DNA from: Salinisphaera sp. LB1
GTDB taxonomy: Bacteria; Pseudomonadota; Gammaproteobacteria; Nevskiales; Salinisphaeraceae
NCBI RefSeq assembly: GCF_003177035.1
Contig: NZ_CP029488.1
Span: 62,001-126,000 of the forward strand
DNA length: 64,000 bases
Reading direction: 5' to 3'
Below, one piece after another: positions 16,636 through 25,893 of the stretch. The position numbers and the translations under genes were made by a program. The notes beneath the pieces were generated by a model. The model did not search any database and was not told the DNA's origin. It was given only the letters and a program-made list of their open reading frames with translations. Within the stretch, counting starts at the first letter, position 1; each line of letters opens with the position of its first letter.

Positions 16636-16703
16636 TCGAATGGGCTCCAAAAAAGTTGCCTGGCTTTACCGGAATCGGCCGATCCGCGTTCGTCCACGCG
16701 AAA

Positions 16704-17966
16704 TCAGGAAAGCAACGACGCGATGCAATCCACATAACGGTCGGTGCTTGCCTCAATGGAAAAATCCGCCGCGCGTTGTTTCAGCACCGTTGCATCGGTA
16801 GGCACATCCAGAACATGCGAGATCGCGTCGGCCAATGCCGCGGCATCCCCCACCGGCACGAGTGGACCGCACCGGCCATCGTCGAGGATTTCCCGCGATC
16901 CACTCGGGCAGTCCGTCGAAACCACGGGGCAGCCGCAGGCCATCGCCTCGATCAATACGGCACTCAAGCCTTCCCATGCGGATGACAATACAAACACGCT
17001 CGCGCTGCGCATACAGGAGTAAGGATTATCGACCCAGCCCGGCAATCGAACATCGTTGCCGATCCCCAGTTCCTGAACCCGCGCTTCCAGATCCGGCCGC
17101 AACCGGCCTTCACCCAGGATGACCAGACGTACCTTGCGCCGGGCGCGCAAGAGCGCGAATGCGCTCAACAACGTGTGGAAATCTTTCTGCGGCTCGAGCC
17201 GTCCGACGCCGAGGATCACGGGGCAGTCCGCCGATACAAACCACGGATGAGCGGCCGGTTCCGCAGCCCGCTGGGTCAATTTTTTGGACACCACGGGATT
17301 GTAGAGGGTCGTAATCTTGTGACGATCCAATTCGATCATTCGTGCGAGGTCGTCGCCGACGCCGTCCGATACGGCCACCACTCGGTCAGCGCGCGCATAG
17401 CAGCGGTTGAGCAAAGCCGGCAGATAGCGCCAGCGCCAGGCCGCGCGACGCGACTCCACCCCCTCCGCGATCAATTGCGACAGCGTATTACGCTGACTGA
17501 CCACGAGGCGCGTGGGCACACCGGCCAGTTGGCGTGCCCAAATTGCTGCCAAATTGGCATAGAACAAGGCCGAAATCATGACATCCGGGCGTTCGCGGCG
17601 CAGATATTCCGCCAGTGAGGCCACGTATCGCAGGTTCCTGACCGGGGTCCTGGCGAGTAACACCGGCAAGATCGCTTCTTTCCAGCCCCCCGGGAATGCC
17701 CGCAGAACCGTCAGCCGCGCCTGCCACTTGGATCGGCGCTGCAAAGTCACCACTTGGCGCAGCCCGGCCGGCAGATGATCGGCATAGGCGCCCTGCCGCT
17801 TGTTCAGGACAAAGTCCACCGTGTAACCGCGACGCGCCAATTCGCCAGCCAGCTTGAGCATGACCCGTTCGGCACCGCCACCCGCGAGCGTCGGCACATA
17901 TAGCGCGATATGCGTGCCGGGGGGAATCTTCGCCGCCACGTGCGAAAACCCGCCCTCATCCGCCAA
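16704..17966 (-). CDS. GT4-family glycosyltransferase
   Basis: A 420-aa GT-B enzyme. The N-terminal acceptor domain opens with 'HIALYVPTLAGGGAERVM', a glycine-rich loop common to retaining GT4 enzymes. The donor domain carries 'ILGVGRLEPQKDF' and the EX7E region 'SSAWEGLSAVLIEAMACG'. It overlaps the preceding, closely similar gene (17956-19167) by 11 bases, pointing to tandem duplication and co-translation. Likely adds one sugar of the repeat unit at the cytoplasmic face of the membrane. Confidence 0.9.
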   Translation of the reverse strand: MADEGGFSHVAAKIPPGTHIALYVPTLAGGGAERVMLKLAGELARRGYTVDFVLNKRQGAYADHLPAGLRQVVTLQRRSKWQARLTVLRAFPGGWKEAILPVLLARTPVRNLRYVASLAEYLRRERPDVMISALFYANLAAIWARQLAGVPTRLVVSQRNTLSQLIAEGVESRRAAWRWRYLPALLNRCYARADRVVAVSDGVGDDLARMIELDRHKITTLYNPVVSKKLTQRAAEPAAHPWFVSADCPVILGVGRLEPQKDFHTLLSAFALLRARRKVRLVILGEGRLRPDLEARVQELGIGNDVRLPGWVDNPYSCMRSASVFVLSSAWEGLSAVLIEAMACGCPVVSTDCPSGSREILDDGRCGPLVPVGDAAALADAISHVLDVPTDATVLKQRAADFSIEASTDRYVDCIASLLS

Positions 17967-19167
17967 AACAGACCTCGCGGTAGTGCTGCATGCTCGCTTC
18001 GATGGAAAAAACCTGTGCCCGAGCCCGCTGACGCGCCCGGCCCGGTGGCGCGGTCAACGTGCGTGCCATCGCCGCCGCGAGCTGTTCATCGTCTCCACAC
18101 GGTACCAGTTCGCCAAAGGCGCCGGCATCCAGGATTTCCCTCGGGCCGCTCGGGCAATCCGTGCTAACGACGGGGCACCCACAAGCCAGCGCCTCAATCA
18201 GCACGGTGGGCAGCCCCTCGTAGTCGGAAGACAGGACAAACAGATCGGCGTGCGACATATAACGATATGGGTTGTCGACAAAACCCGGCATGCGGATATC
18301 CTCCTGCATGCCGAGTTGGCAAACGAGCGCCTCCAGACGTTTTCGCTCGCGGCCTTCGCCGAGGATGAGCAGGTGCGCCTCGTGCTGCGCGCGCATGATC
18401 GCAAAAGCGCGGATCAGCACGTCGAAGCGCTTGGCGGAGGTCAGCCGTCCGATACCGATCAGGACCGGCGGCATGCCCGGCGCAAACCAGCCGTCCTCCG
18501 GCCGGGCATCGCCGGCGCGGGCCAGCTCCGGCGATACCACCGGATTGTATATCGTCCGAATATCGGATCGCGGCAGCCCTGTTGTAGCCGCCACATCATC
18601 GGCAACCCCGTGCGACACCGCCACGATGGCATCGGCGCGACGATACGCACATCGCAGCAACGGCGGGAGATACCGCCAACGCCAACGAAACCGCACCCGT
18701 CGTATGGTTTGCGAAAGCGTGTTGTGCTCGACCACCACAACACGAACGGGCACGCCGGCCCGCTGCCGCGCCCAAAGCGCAACCAAATTGGGATAAGACA
18801 TGCCCGAAACCAGAACCGCCGGGCGATTTTTCTGCAGATATGCTGCCAGCCCCGCAATATGGCGCAGGATACGGGACGATCGAATAGGCAGAAGCACCGG
18901 TCGTAACAGAGCGGCGACAGGCACGGTACCTGCCTGCCACGCGAGCCAGCGGCTACGCAGAATACCTGTCGGCTGCAGCACATGCAGGGTGACACCGGCC
19001 GGAATCTCTTTTTCGTAATCGCCGCCGGCACGCGTTACGACGATATCCACCGGATACCCCGCCGCGGCGAAGGCCCCGGCCAAGGTCAGCGTCACACGTT
19101 CGACGCCCCCTCCGGTAAGCGACGGCACGAAAAACGCGATTCGAGGTTTTTCCATGACCTCGTTCAT
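17956..19167 (-). CDS. GT4-family glycosyltransferase, tandem paralogue
   Basis: A 403-aa GT-B enzyme, collinear with its downstream neighbour: 'IAFFVPSLTGGGVERVTL' at the N-terminus, 'LIGIGRLTSAKRFD' and 'SSDYEGLPTVLIEALACG' in the donor domain, and the shared 'STDCPSGPREIL'. The two share perhaps 45-50 percent identity by eye. It is the first gene of the minus-strand unit running from 19167 to 12695. No recognisable JUMPstart/ops element precedes it. Confidence 0.9.
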   Translation of the reverse strand: MNEVMEKPRIAFFVPSLTGGGVERVTLTLAGAFAAAGYPVDIVVTRAGGDYEKEIPAGVTLHVLQPTGILRSRWLAWQAGTVPVAALLRPVLLPIRSSRILRHIAGLAAYLQKNRPAVLVSGMSYPNLVALWARQRAGVPVRVVVVEHNTLSQTIRRVRFRWRWRYLPPLLRCAYRRADAIVAVSHGVADDVAATTGLPRSDIRTIYNPVVSPELARAGDARPEDGWFAPGMPPVLIGIGRLTSAKRFDVLIRAFAIMRAQHEAHLLILGEGRERKRLEALVCQLGMQEDIRMPGFVDNPYRYMSHADLFVLSSDYEGLPTVLIEALACGCPVVSTDCPSGPREILDAGAFGELVPCGDDEQLAAAMARTLTAPPGRARQRARAQVFSIEASMQHYREVCFGG

Positions 19168-19520
19168 AAGCAGACGTATAGATCAACCGGCAATGTCTCG
19201 TCCCATTGCTTGTCCGTAACCGCGAGTCTCAATTAGCCCCGATCCCACCGTCGCACATCCTTGTTGCAAGGTCTTCAGGCCAGAAAAATTGGCACGACCG
19301 ATACCTACGGTTACATGTTCGGTAACGGACCTGACTCATCGCAGCTGATTACGTTATAAAAATTAGGTGGCGCCGAATTCGGCTGCAGCTTAAGCCGCAC
19401 CCGGGGGCCTGTTCTCATGCTTATCGGGGAAGGCCGCTGATGCGCGTTCGCGCGACTAGTCTGGCGCCTGGCACCTATGTTAATCGGTTATCACTCGGCG
19501 AATGAGTGGGCGGCAAGACT
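19168..19520. other. intergenic region between galE and the GT4 pair
   Basis: 353 bp without a supported gene. It holds several short palindromes (CCGAATTCGG near 19373, CTGCAG, GCTTAAGC) and an AT-rich patch around 19351-19368 (ACGTTATAAAAATTAGG) that could serve as a promoter for the downstream unit. No clear T-tailed hairpin ends the galE unit. Confidence 0.35.
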
Positions 19521-20585
19521 TCAGACAGCCGACCCTTGTTCGCTCGCCCGGAGTGCCGCCGGCGTCGCCGCATCGCGGTAACCGTTCGGATTTTCGCTCT
19601 GCCAGCGCCAGGCATCCCGCATGATTTCGTCGAGACCGCGTTCGGCACGCCAGCCGAGATCGCGCTCAGCCCGCGACGCGTCCGCCCAGCATTCGGCCAC
19701 GTCCCCGGGCCGCCGCGGCGCCATGCGGTATGGCACGTCGCGACCGGCGGCGCGCTCGAAGGCGCGAATCATCTCGAGCACGGAATACCCCCGCCCGGTG
19801 CCGAGGTTCCAGGTATGCAACCCGGTCTCGCCGGCAATGGCGTCGAGTGCCGCCCGATGCCCGTCTGCCAGATCCATGACATGGATGTAGTCGCGCACGC
19901 CGGTGCCATCGCGGGTGGGATAGTCGTCGCCGTAGACCGCGAGTTCCGGCAGCCGGCCGACGGCGACCTGGCTGATGAACGGCAGCAGATTGTTCGGCCG
20001 GCCCTGCGGATCTTCGCCGATGCGTCCGCTTTCATGCGCCCCAACCGGGTTGAAATAGCGCAGCAGCGCGATGGACCAACGCGGATCGGCGGCCTGTAGA
20101 TCACGCAGCAGCCATTCGATCATCAGCTTCGAGCTGCCATACGGGTTGGTCGGCCGCCCTGTGGGCGCTTGTTCCGACAACGGCATGTCGCGCGATTCGG
20201 TATATACCGTGGCCGATGAGCTGAACACGAGCGTGCGCAGATTGGCCCGTTCCATGGCCTGGCACAGGGTCAGCGTTCCGGTCACATTGTTCTCGTAGTA
20301 GGCCAGCGGCTTTTCCGTGCTCTCGCCGACGGCCTTGAGGCCCGCGAAATGAATCACGGCATCGATGTTCGAATCGGCGAATACGCGGTCCAGATGCGCG
20401 CCGTCGCGGATATCGCCCTCGATGAACGTGATCTCGCCACCCGTCAGTTGCTCGACGCGATTGAGCGACTCACGCGAGGCGTTCGAGAGGTTGTCGTACA
20501 CCACAACCTCGTGGCCTGCCTCGATCAGCACGAGCGCCGTATGCGAGCCAATAAAACCCGCGCCGCCAGTCAGAAAAACTTTCAT
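19521..20585 (-). CDS. galE: UDP-glucose/UDP-GlcNAc 4-epimerase
   Basis: A 354-aa extended short-chain dehydrogenase. The NAD-binding motif GxxGxxG is at residues 7-13 ('GGAGFIG'). Catalytic Ser124 lies in 'FSSSATVY' and the YxxxK pair at Tyr149/Lys153 ('NPYGSSK'). 'RYFNPVGAH' and 'RDYIHVMDLADGH' are hallmarks of GalE. The ATG at 20585 has GGAAG seven bases upstream; the frame stays open further but without a site. It supplies UDP-galactose (or UDP-GalNAc) for the glycosyltransferases around it. Whether it accepts the N-acetylated sugar cannot be read with confidence. Confidence 0.93.
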   Translation of the reverse strand: MKVFLTGGAGFIGSHTALVLIEAGHEVVVYDNLSNASRESLNRVEQLTGGEITFIEGDIRDGAHLDRVFADSNIDAVIHFAGLKAVGESTEKPLAYYENNVTGTLTLCQAMERANLRTLVFSSSATVYTESRDMPLSEQAPTGRPTNPYGSSKLMIEWLLRDLQAADPRWSIALLRYFNPVGAHESGRIGEDPQGRPNNLLPFISQVAVGRLPELAVYGDDYPTRDGTGVRDYIHVMDLADGHRAALDAIAGETGLHTWNLGTGRGYSVLEMIRAFERAAGRDVPYRMAPRRPGDVAECWADASRAERDLGWRAERGLDEIMRDAWRWQSENPNGYRDAATPAALRASEQGSAV

Positions 20586-20620
20586 TACAAAATCTTCCGT
20601 CGTTTGTTTCGTGCCCCGCC

Positions 20621-20815
20621 CTACCCGCGCAGCGCCACGCTCAGCCCGATCAGGCCGAGCACCCAGACGCCCGCTGCCGCCGCGAACAATAGTTTGGCCG
20701 GGATCGTTACGCGACGCCAGACATAGTCGCCCACCAGCACGCCGGCACCGGTATAGACCAGAGCGGCGAACAGCGCCCACCCCAGGTGGCCATCCGTATA
20801 GAGCCAGCTGGGCAC
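20621..20815 (-). CDS. small two-helix membrane protein
   Basis: A 64-aa protein with two hydrophobic helices (about residues 10-30 and 40-60) separated by a short basic turn ('YVWRRVTIPAK'). The GTG start follows the stop of the phosphatidylserine-decarboxylase-like gene directly (TGA-GTG), implying coupled translation. It is too short and simple to assign. The tight link suggests that it is a membrane partner or anchor for the decarboxylase-like protein. Confidence 0.55.
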   Translation of the reverse strand: MPSWLYTDGHLGWALFAALVYTGAGVLVGDYVWRRVTIPAKLLFAAAAGVWVLGLIGLSVALRG

Positions 20816-21505
20816 TCAGCTACCTTCTTCGCGCATGGCGACCAGCGGGCTTTCACCCGCGCGTACGCGCTCGCCGCAACGAACCCGGCATGGCAACGAG
20901 GCCGGCACCTCGAGCACGACCGTACTGCCCAGGCGGATACGGCCGATACGCTGGCCACGCTCGACATCCGCGCCCGGCACCACCCAGGTCTCGATGCGAC
21001 GCGCGGCCAGACTCGTGATCTGGCGCACTGCCACGGGCCCGATAACAGAGTCCAGCGCGGTACGCGTCTGCACCGGACAATTTTTTTCACGCAAAAACGC
21101 GAACTCACGCCCCTCGCCATCGGTGTAGCTCGCCCCGAGCCGCTCCACGGCCGCGACCCGGCCGGCGACGGGGCTACGCTGGACATGCATGTCCCAGAAT
21201 GACAATGCAATGACAATGTAGCGAATACCATCGCGACAGTCCGTGCTGGTCACGAGGCCATCCGCCGGCGCCAGCAACGTCTCCCCAACCGGTATGATCC
21301 GCTCGGGATCGCGATCGAAGAAGGCGAGATAACGCGGGTGAAATTGCTTGTCCTTGAGCCAGCCACGGATTTGCGCTTCAGGCCAGCGCTGCCGCGGCGG
21401 CAATAGCGGCCGAGTCAGTGGCGACGGATAAGGCCAGTGACGTACGAGCAGTGCCAGAGCCCAGCCCATCACAGCGAGAACGACGAGCTGCGCGGCGAGC
21501 ATCAC
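20816..21505 (-). CDS. phosphatidylserine-decarboxylase-like pyruvoyl protein
   Basis: A 229-aa protein with one N-terminal membrane helix. The family residues are in place: Asp82 ('APADGLV'), His107 ('FWDMHVQRSP') and the self-cleavage motif LGST (residues 192-195), where cleavage before Ser194 would create the pyruvoyl cofactor. This is shorter than canonical gammaproteobacterial Psd (about 280-320 aa) and closer to the short archaetidylserine/PSD-related forms. Its ATG overlaps the sulfotransferase-like gene (ATGA) and it is followed without gap by a 64-aa membrane protein. Sitting inside a polysaccharide locus, it may decarboxylate a phosphoserine group on a lipid or glycan intermediate to phosphoethanolamine; this is inference. 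Confidence 0.75.
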   Translation of the reverse strand: MMLAAQLVVLAVMGWALALLVRHWPYPSPLTRPLLPPRQRWPEAQIRGWLKDKQFHPRYLAFFDRDPERIIPVGETLLAPADGLVTSTDCRDGIRYIVIALSFWDMHVQRSPVAGRVAAVERLGASYTDGEGREFAFLREKNCPVQTRTALDSVIGPVAVRQITSLAARRIETWVVPGADVERGQRIGRIRLGSTVVLEVPASLPCRVRCGERVRAGESPLVAMREEGS

Positions 21506-22323
21506 GCCACGTCGGCCGGATCTTCAGCGTGCGCGTCCAGCCAGGCCTGGAGTTCTTCGCACGCCTCGCGTACCGCCTCGGGCAGCCTCGACTCGCGGCC
21601 ACGCGGCCGCTTGATCCGAATGCGGGGCGCCCGTTTGCTGCGGCGTTTTCCGAGGCCGATGATCTCGAAGATACCTTCGAGCGCTGCGGCCGGTGCGGCC
21701 AGCAGCGCAGTCTCGGAAATAAGGTGTGCCGCGCTGCGCTTGCTGAGCCGCTGGCGCCGATAGGCATTGTGGATGGCATACCAGGTGAGCGCCCACACCG
21801 TGGTCGCGTCGATATCCGGGTCACTTGCGATCGAAGCAAGCAACGAATCGTCGTCATGCTCGAATTTTTCTGCGAGAAATCGTCGCGTATCGGTTTCGTC
21901 GAGCACGCGGGACGCGCGCCCGATAAAGCGTTCGAACGGCTCGTAGAACCAGAGCACGCGCGCCGGGGAGAAACGCTCGACCAACGTAGCAATCGAATCA
22001 GATTCGCCCCCGGCGACGATAATCACCGACGGCGCCCGCGAGTTGCTAATCACGCCACGTACCACATCGTCCGGCCGCAGGCGCTGGTCCTCGAAGACCC
22101 TCGGGTCGAGCGCACGATAAACATCGGTATCGAAATTCGACTCCAACACGTTCACGACCTGGCCGTTGGCGATATCCGGCGTACCCGCCATAAACACGAC
22201 CAATGGTGTCTCGTTGGAGGCACGCCCGCCCCAGAGCCGTTGATAGAGTCGCTTGCGCAACAGCAATCGTCGGCGACGCTTGCCAGCGGCGGTATCCGGC
22301 GTCGGCAAATCGCTGTCGGTCAT
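21502..22323 (-). CDS. degenerate sulfotransferase-like protein
   Basis: A 273-aa soluble protein. The order of segments follows the PAPS-dependent sulfotransferase fold: a first strand and loop ('PLVVFMAGTPDIANGQ'), 'DPRVFEDQRLRPDDVV', a strand 'SVIIVAGGESDSIATLVERF', then 'ARVLWFYEPFERFIGRASR', which resembles the 3'-phosphate site 'WVYRDYRDVVNS' of that family. The phosphosulfate-binding loop, usually RSGTT-like, is replaced by AGTPDIANG and the family Arg-Ser pair is not obvious, so catalysis is doubtful. It is coupled by ATGA to the PSD-like gene. It could be a modified transferase using another donor or a non-catalytic partner. Family assignment is tentative. Confidence 0.5.
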   Translation of the reverse strand: MTDSDLPTPDTAAGKRRRRLLLRKRLYQRLWGGRASNETPLVVFMAGTPDIANGQVVNVLESNFDTDVYRALDPRVFEDQRLRPDDVVRGVISNSRAPSVIIVAGGESDSIATLVERFSPARVLWFYEPFERFIGRASRVLDETDTRRFLAEKFEHDDDSLLASIASDPDIDATTVWALTWYAIHNAYRRQRLSKRSAAHLISETALLAAPAAALEGIFEIIGLGKRRSKRAPRIRIKRPRGRESRLPEAVREACEELQAWLDAHAEDPADVA

Positions 22324-22416
22324 GTATATGTACTCCGTGACGCCTCTTTGACTCGGGCATTGTAATCGCTAATCGAACCGCTCGCGTGCGAATAAAGCGA
22401 AAGACATGCGCATTAA

Positions 22417-23689
22417 GGCGCTGCTGAAAAACCCGACAAATCTCGGGACAATAGTGGAGAGTGAATAGGAGCCGAACCGATGCGAAGCCCGGACACCGAA
22501 CAACCGTCGCTGTTTTCGTATTCACAGACGACCGATTTTGTGCCCGCGGATCATCCGTTGCGCCGGATTCGATCGCTGGTCGATGGGGCACTGGAGTCGA
22601 TGGACGGGACGTTGACGGTCAGCTACTCGCATACGGGCCGCCCGGGTATCGCCCCGGAACGCCTGATCCGGGCCTTATTACTTCAGATCCTGTACTCGAT
22701 CCGCTCCGAGCGCCAGCTTGTAGAGCAGCTCCGCTACAACATGCTCTTTCGCTGGTTCGTCGGGCTGTCGCTGGATGATGCGGTCTGGGACGCCACCACG
22801 TTCACCAAGAACCGCCAGCGGTTCATCGATGGCGCGGTGACCGGTCGGTTGTTGGACGCGGTGGTTGATCAAGCCCGCCAGCGCCGGCTGTTGTCCGACC
22901 AGCATTTCTGTGTAGACGGCACGTTGATCGACGCCTGGGCGTCGATGGGCAGCTATCGGCGCAAAGACGAGGACGACGAGCCGCCGAACGGGCCGCCCGA
23001 CTTCAAGGGCGAGGTGAGGCGTTCTGACACGCATGAATGCAAGACCGACCCCGACGCCCGGCTGTACAAGAAAGCCAAGGGCCAACCCAGCCGGCTGTGT
23101 TATATCGGCCACGTGCTGACCGACAATCGCCACGCGCTGGTCGTTGACGCCGAGACCACGCACGCCAGCGGCACCGCCGAAGTCGATGCGGCGCTGGCGA
23201 TGCTGGATCGAAGACCCGGCCGCCGCCGACTGACGGTGGGCGCCGACAAGAACTACGACCAGCAACGCTTCGTGGAGGGCGCGCGCAAGGCCCGCGTGAC
23301 GCCGCACGTGGCCCGGAACAACAAGGGACGACGATCAGCGATCGACGCCCGTACGACACGCCACGTTGGCTACGCGAAGTCGATCAATGCCCGTCACCGC
23401 GTCGAGACGCCATTCGGCTGGGGCAAATACGCCCGACCGCTGAAGCAGACGATGCGGCGTGGACTGGATCGGGTCGCCGCTCAGGCCAAGCTGGTGTTTG
23501 CCAGTTACAACCTGATGCGGATGGCCGCATTGGAGGCCGCATGAGCGCGTTTCGTAGCCGAACTGCGTCTGAAAGCCGGGATTTGCACCCTGCAAGCCCG
23601 AAAATTGGACAGAAAATGACCAAGGCCCGAATCCGAACCTACGGCAGACGAGTCTCGGGACATAATTTGGCTTCTATTTCAGCAGCGCC
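22417..23689 (+). mobile_element. IS5-family insertion sequence, about 1273 bp
   Basis: Perfect 13-bp terminal inverted repeats GGCGCTGCTGAAA / TTTCAGCAGCGCC bound one transposase gene. TTAA occurs immediately outside both ends (22413-22416 and 23690-23693) and fits the 4-bp YTAR target duplication of the IS5 group. Since TTAA is itself symmetric, part of it could instead belong to the repeat. The insertion cuts the 3' end of the minus-strand gene to its right, whose last five sense codons and stop now come from the IS end. Confidence 0.85.
22480..23544 (+). CDS. IS5-family DDE transposase
   Basis: A 354-aa transposase with an InsH/DUF772 N-terminal domain ('FVPADHPLRRIRSLVD', then 'GRPGIAPERLIRALLLQILY') and a DDE core: Asp in 'CVDGTLIDAWAS', Asp in 'VGADKNYDQ' and Glu in 'RVETPFGWGK'. 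AGGAG sits eight bases before the ATG. It is intact and ends with a normal TGA inside the element, so the copy is probably active. Confidence 0.93.
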   Translation: MRSPDTEQPSLFSYSQTTDFVPADHPLRRIRSLVDGALESMDGTLTVSYSHTGRPGIAPERLIRALLLQILYSIRSERQLVEQLRYNMLFRWFVGLSLDDAVWDATTFTKNRQRFIDGAVTGRLLDAVVDQARQRRLLSDQHFCVDGTLIDAWASMGSYRRKDEDDEPPNGPPDFKGEVRRSDTHECKTDPDARLYKKAKGQPSRLCYIGHVLTDNRHALVVDAETTHASGTAEVDAALAMLDRRPGRRRLTVGADKNYDQQRFVEGARKARVTPHVARNNKGRRSAIDARTTRHVGYAKSINARHRVETPFGWGKYARPLKQTMRRGLDRVAAQAKLVFASYNLMRMAALEAA

Positions 23690-24409
23690 TTAATGAGCTG
23701 GATAGGCTTTCGGTAGTGTCGTGCCCAGTACCGGATACCGATCGCGTGATCCCAGTAGTGCTTCTTGCGGCGTTTGCGTTCTTTGTCACTTGGACAATTG
23801 GGGTGTTCGTAGAAGTTCATCCACCAGCCACAACCAGCTTCAAACTGATCCCGGCTAGCTTTTTCTGTGGTGCATCCAATCAATTCCCAAAAGCGGGCCT
23901 CTTTGGGCTTGGGCAGGCTTCGCGGGTTGCACCACGCCCCGGTGACCGCTATTTCTCCGTTCTTGATCGCGGCGAAACGATCGCTCAATACCTGCATTTT
24001 CGATGGCCGGATCAGTAGGTCGGAGTGCCAGAACGCAAAGCTTTTTGCAGAACAGGAAAGCGAACTCGAGCGGAATGTAGAAGAACAGATTGGGCAGCTG
24101 AAGCCGCTTGTTGAAATCAACGAGCATTGCTTGGCTGGTCAATTCCTTGGGCGGACCCACGCGCGGGTCAAAACCGACGATTGGCGTCCAGCCGAACGAC
24201 TGAACGATTTTCTGCTGTACCAGACACCAGTCGTCATTGACGTTCCAGCACAGCCAGCCATGTCCCACGCCATCCAACTCAGCGCGCCAGTCATGGGCGG
24301 CCGCACGGATCATATCCAGATCAAGACCGGCAGCGTGGAATATCTCCCAGTTTCCAATCGCAGCCATGTATTGAAGCCGCTCATGGTCCACCTCGTTAAC
24401 ATTGCTCAC
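23674..24409 (-). pseudogene. unknown protein gene, frameshifted and truncated by IS5
   Basis: The N-terminal half (GTG start at 24409, to about 24047) and the C-terminal half (about 24045 to 23674) are in different frames. Removing one base from the five-T run at 24042-24046 joins 'EFAFLFCK' to 'SFAFWHSDLLIRPS' and yields about 240 residues. The C-terminal five residues (KALLK) and the stop are encoded by the right inverted repeat of the IS5 element, so the true 3' end is lost. Without the IS the frame would stay open well into the next gene, so the original end cannot be fixed. The protein has a Trp- and Cys-rich centre and a basic C-terminus; I recognise no family. Confidence 0.6.
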
Positions 24410-24641
24410 TCTTGCCGACCCTCATCCACACTACGAATGCGAGTCGATTCAGCGCCCGAAGCGGTTTACACTCTCAGTGCTACAGTACAGTTGGCGCAGC
24501 GGCCGTGACTCTGCAGGATACGGTTATGCTGAAGCACGCTAAACTCGTACGTTATCAGATTCTTCATGGCCGGCCGCTCGCTACCGATCAGCCTACCCGT
24601 CTTTTTCGAGAATAGAGAAGAATTAAGAGTAGTCACTTGAG

Positions 24642-25685
24642 ATGACACGCGCCGATTATCAAACCGACACATTGGGCGCGTCCCGATTCAGCTTCATTAT
24701 TCCGGCTTACAACGTTGCTGCATACATCGGCCGATGCCTGGAATCACTGCTGCGCGACCCGGGCACGGATTACGAAGTCATTGTGGTCAACGACGGCTCG
24801 ACCGACGAGACCGCCACGGCAGCAAGGCACTACTCAGACAATGCGCGTCTAAGCGTCATCGATCAGGCCAACGCAGGCCCCGGTGCAGCACGCAATACCG
24901 GCATAGACAGGGCCCGTGGCCGCTATCTGATGTTCGTCGACGGTGACGACTGGATCGAACCGGACACGCTCAACGTCTTTCGCCAGACGCTGGCTGAGTG
25001 CCCCGAATGTGACTTGATGGTGTTTGGCTTTTACGAGGTCTACGGGTCCGACCGGCATACGCACGATTGTGTCGCCGATTTCTGGAAGATCACGAACTCG
25101 CCATGCAACAAGCTGTTCCGGAGCGATCTTTTCGACGGGCTGCGCTTCGACCCCACGATCTGGTACGAGGACCTTGCGATCGTACCCTGCCTGTTCGCCC
25201 GAGCGCGCCGTCCCGAGACGGTGCCTCGTTATCTCTATAATTACCAACGCGACCGTGAAAGCTCGATCATGAACACGGTCGATTACCGTCGTGTATTCGA
25301 TCTGCCACTCGCAGCCAGACGCTGCGTGTCGCGAATACGGCAAGACGAGGCGAGCGGGCGCATCGCGCCAACCGCGCCCCGCTTCGGCGCGGACTGGGAG
25401 CGCCGATTCCTCACGATCGAGATCTACATCGTCGGGGTACTGCATCGTAGTATACGGATCACTGATCGCCGAGAACGGCGCGCCTATATCGATCGGATGA
25501 TGGAATTGATTCCGGACCGCAGTGAGATCAGCCCGTCGGTGGTTAGGGAACGCTATGGCTGCAAGATGGCCTTGGGAAGCTGGTTCTATCGAACTGGCCA
25601 TACCGGTATCGCGCACTTCATTCTGCACGACACCGGAGCCGCAAAGCGCCGCCTACTGGCTTTATTCCAAACGACGGGCGAGTAG
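24642..25685 (+). CDS. GT2-family glycosyltransferase
   Basis: A 347-aa GT-A enzyme. The donor-binding strand 'FSFIIPAYNVAAYIGRCLESLL', 'EVIVVNDGSTD', 'GPGAARNTGI' and the metal site 'YLMFVDGDDW' are all typical for inverting GT2 enzymes. The region 'SPCNKLFRSDLF ... WYEDLAIVP' belongs to the EpsJ-like subgroup. It is on the plus strand, opposite to most of the locus, and is collinear with 31460-32500 through the C-terminal 'GADWERRFLTIEIYI' (compare 'GANWKRRFYTVEVFV'), so the two are duplicates. It probably extends a surface polysaccharide repeat unit. Confidence 0.9.
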   Translation: MTRADYQTDTLGASRFSFIIPAYNVAAYIGRCLESLLRDPGTDYEVIVVNDGSTDETATAARHYSDNARLSVIDQANAGPGAARNTGIDRARGRYLMFVDGDDWIEPDTLNVFRQTLAECPECDLMVFGFYEVYGSDRHTHDCVADFWKITNSPCNKLFRSDLFDGLRFDPTIWYEDLAIVPCLFARARRPETVPRYLYNYQRDRESSIMNTVDYRRVFDLPLAARRCVSRIRQDEASGRIAPTAPRFGADWERRFLTIEIYIVGVLHRSIRITDRRERRAYIDRMMELIPDRSEISPSVVRERYGCKMALGSWFYRTGHTGIAHFILHDTGAAKRRLLALFQTTGE

Positions 25686-25893
25686 TGTAGGCCGACGGAC
25701 TGGACTGACTCAGGCGCTGCGGGCCTGCTTTGCGGCGCACGATCGTATCGAACGCGCCAAGCGTTAGCTGTGAACCCTGGCAATACCTCGCCACCCGCGT
25801 CTCACAATGGCATATACTGGAATATTACATACGGCAGGATACCGGGCCGCGGTCGAAGGGATAGCAGGACAATAAATCCACACTGGAACCGCA

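Noticed and set aside
18982-19520. JUMPstart/ops element for the polysaccharide operon
   Set aside because: No GGCGGTAGC-type core found on either strand in the upstream regions I inspected.
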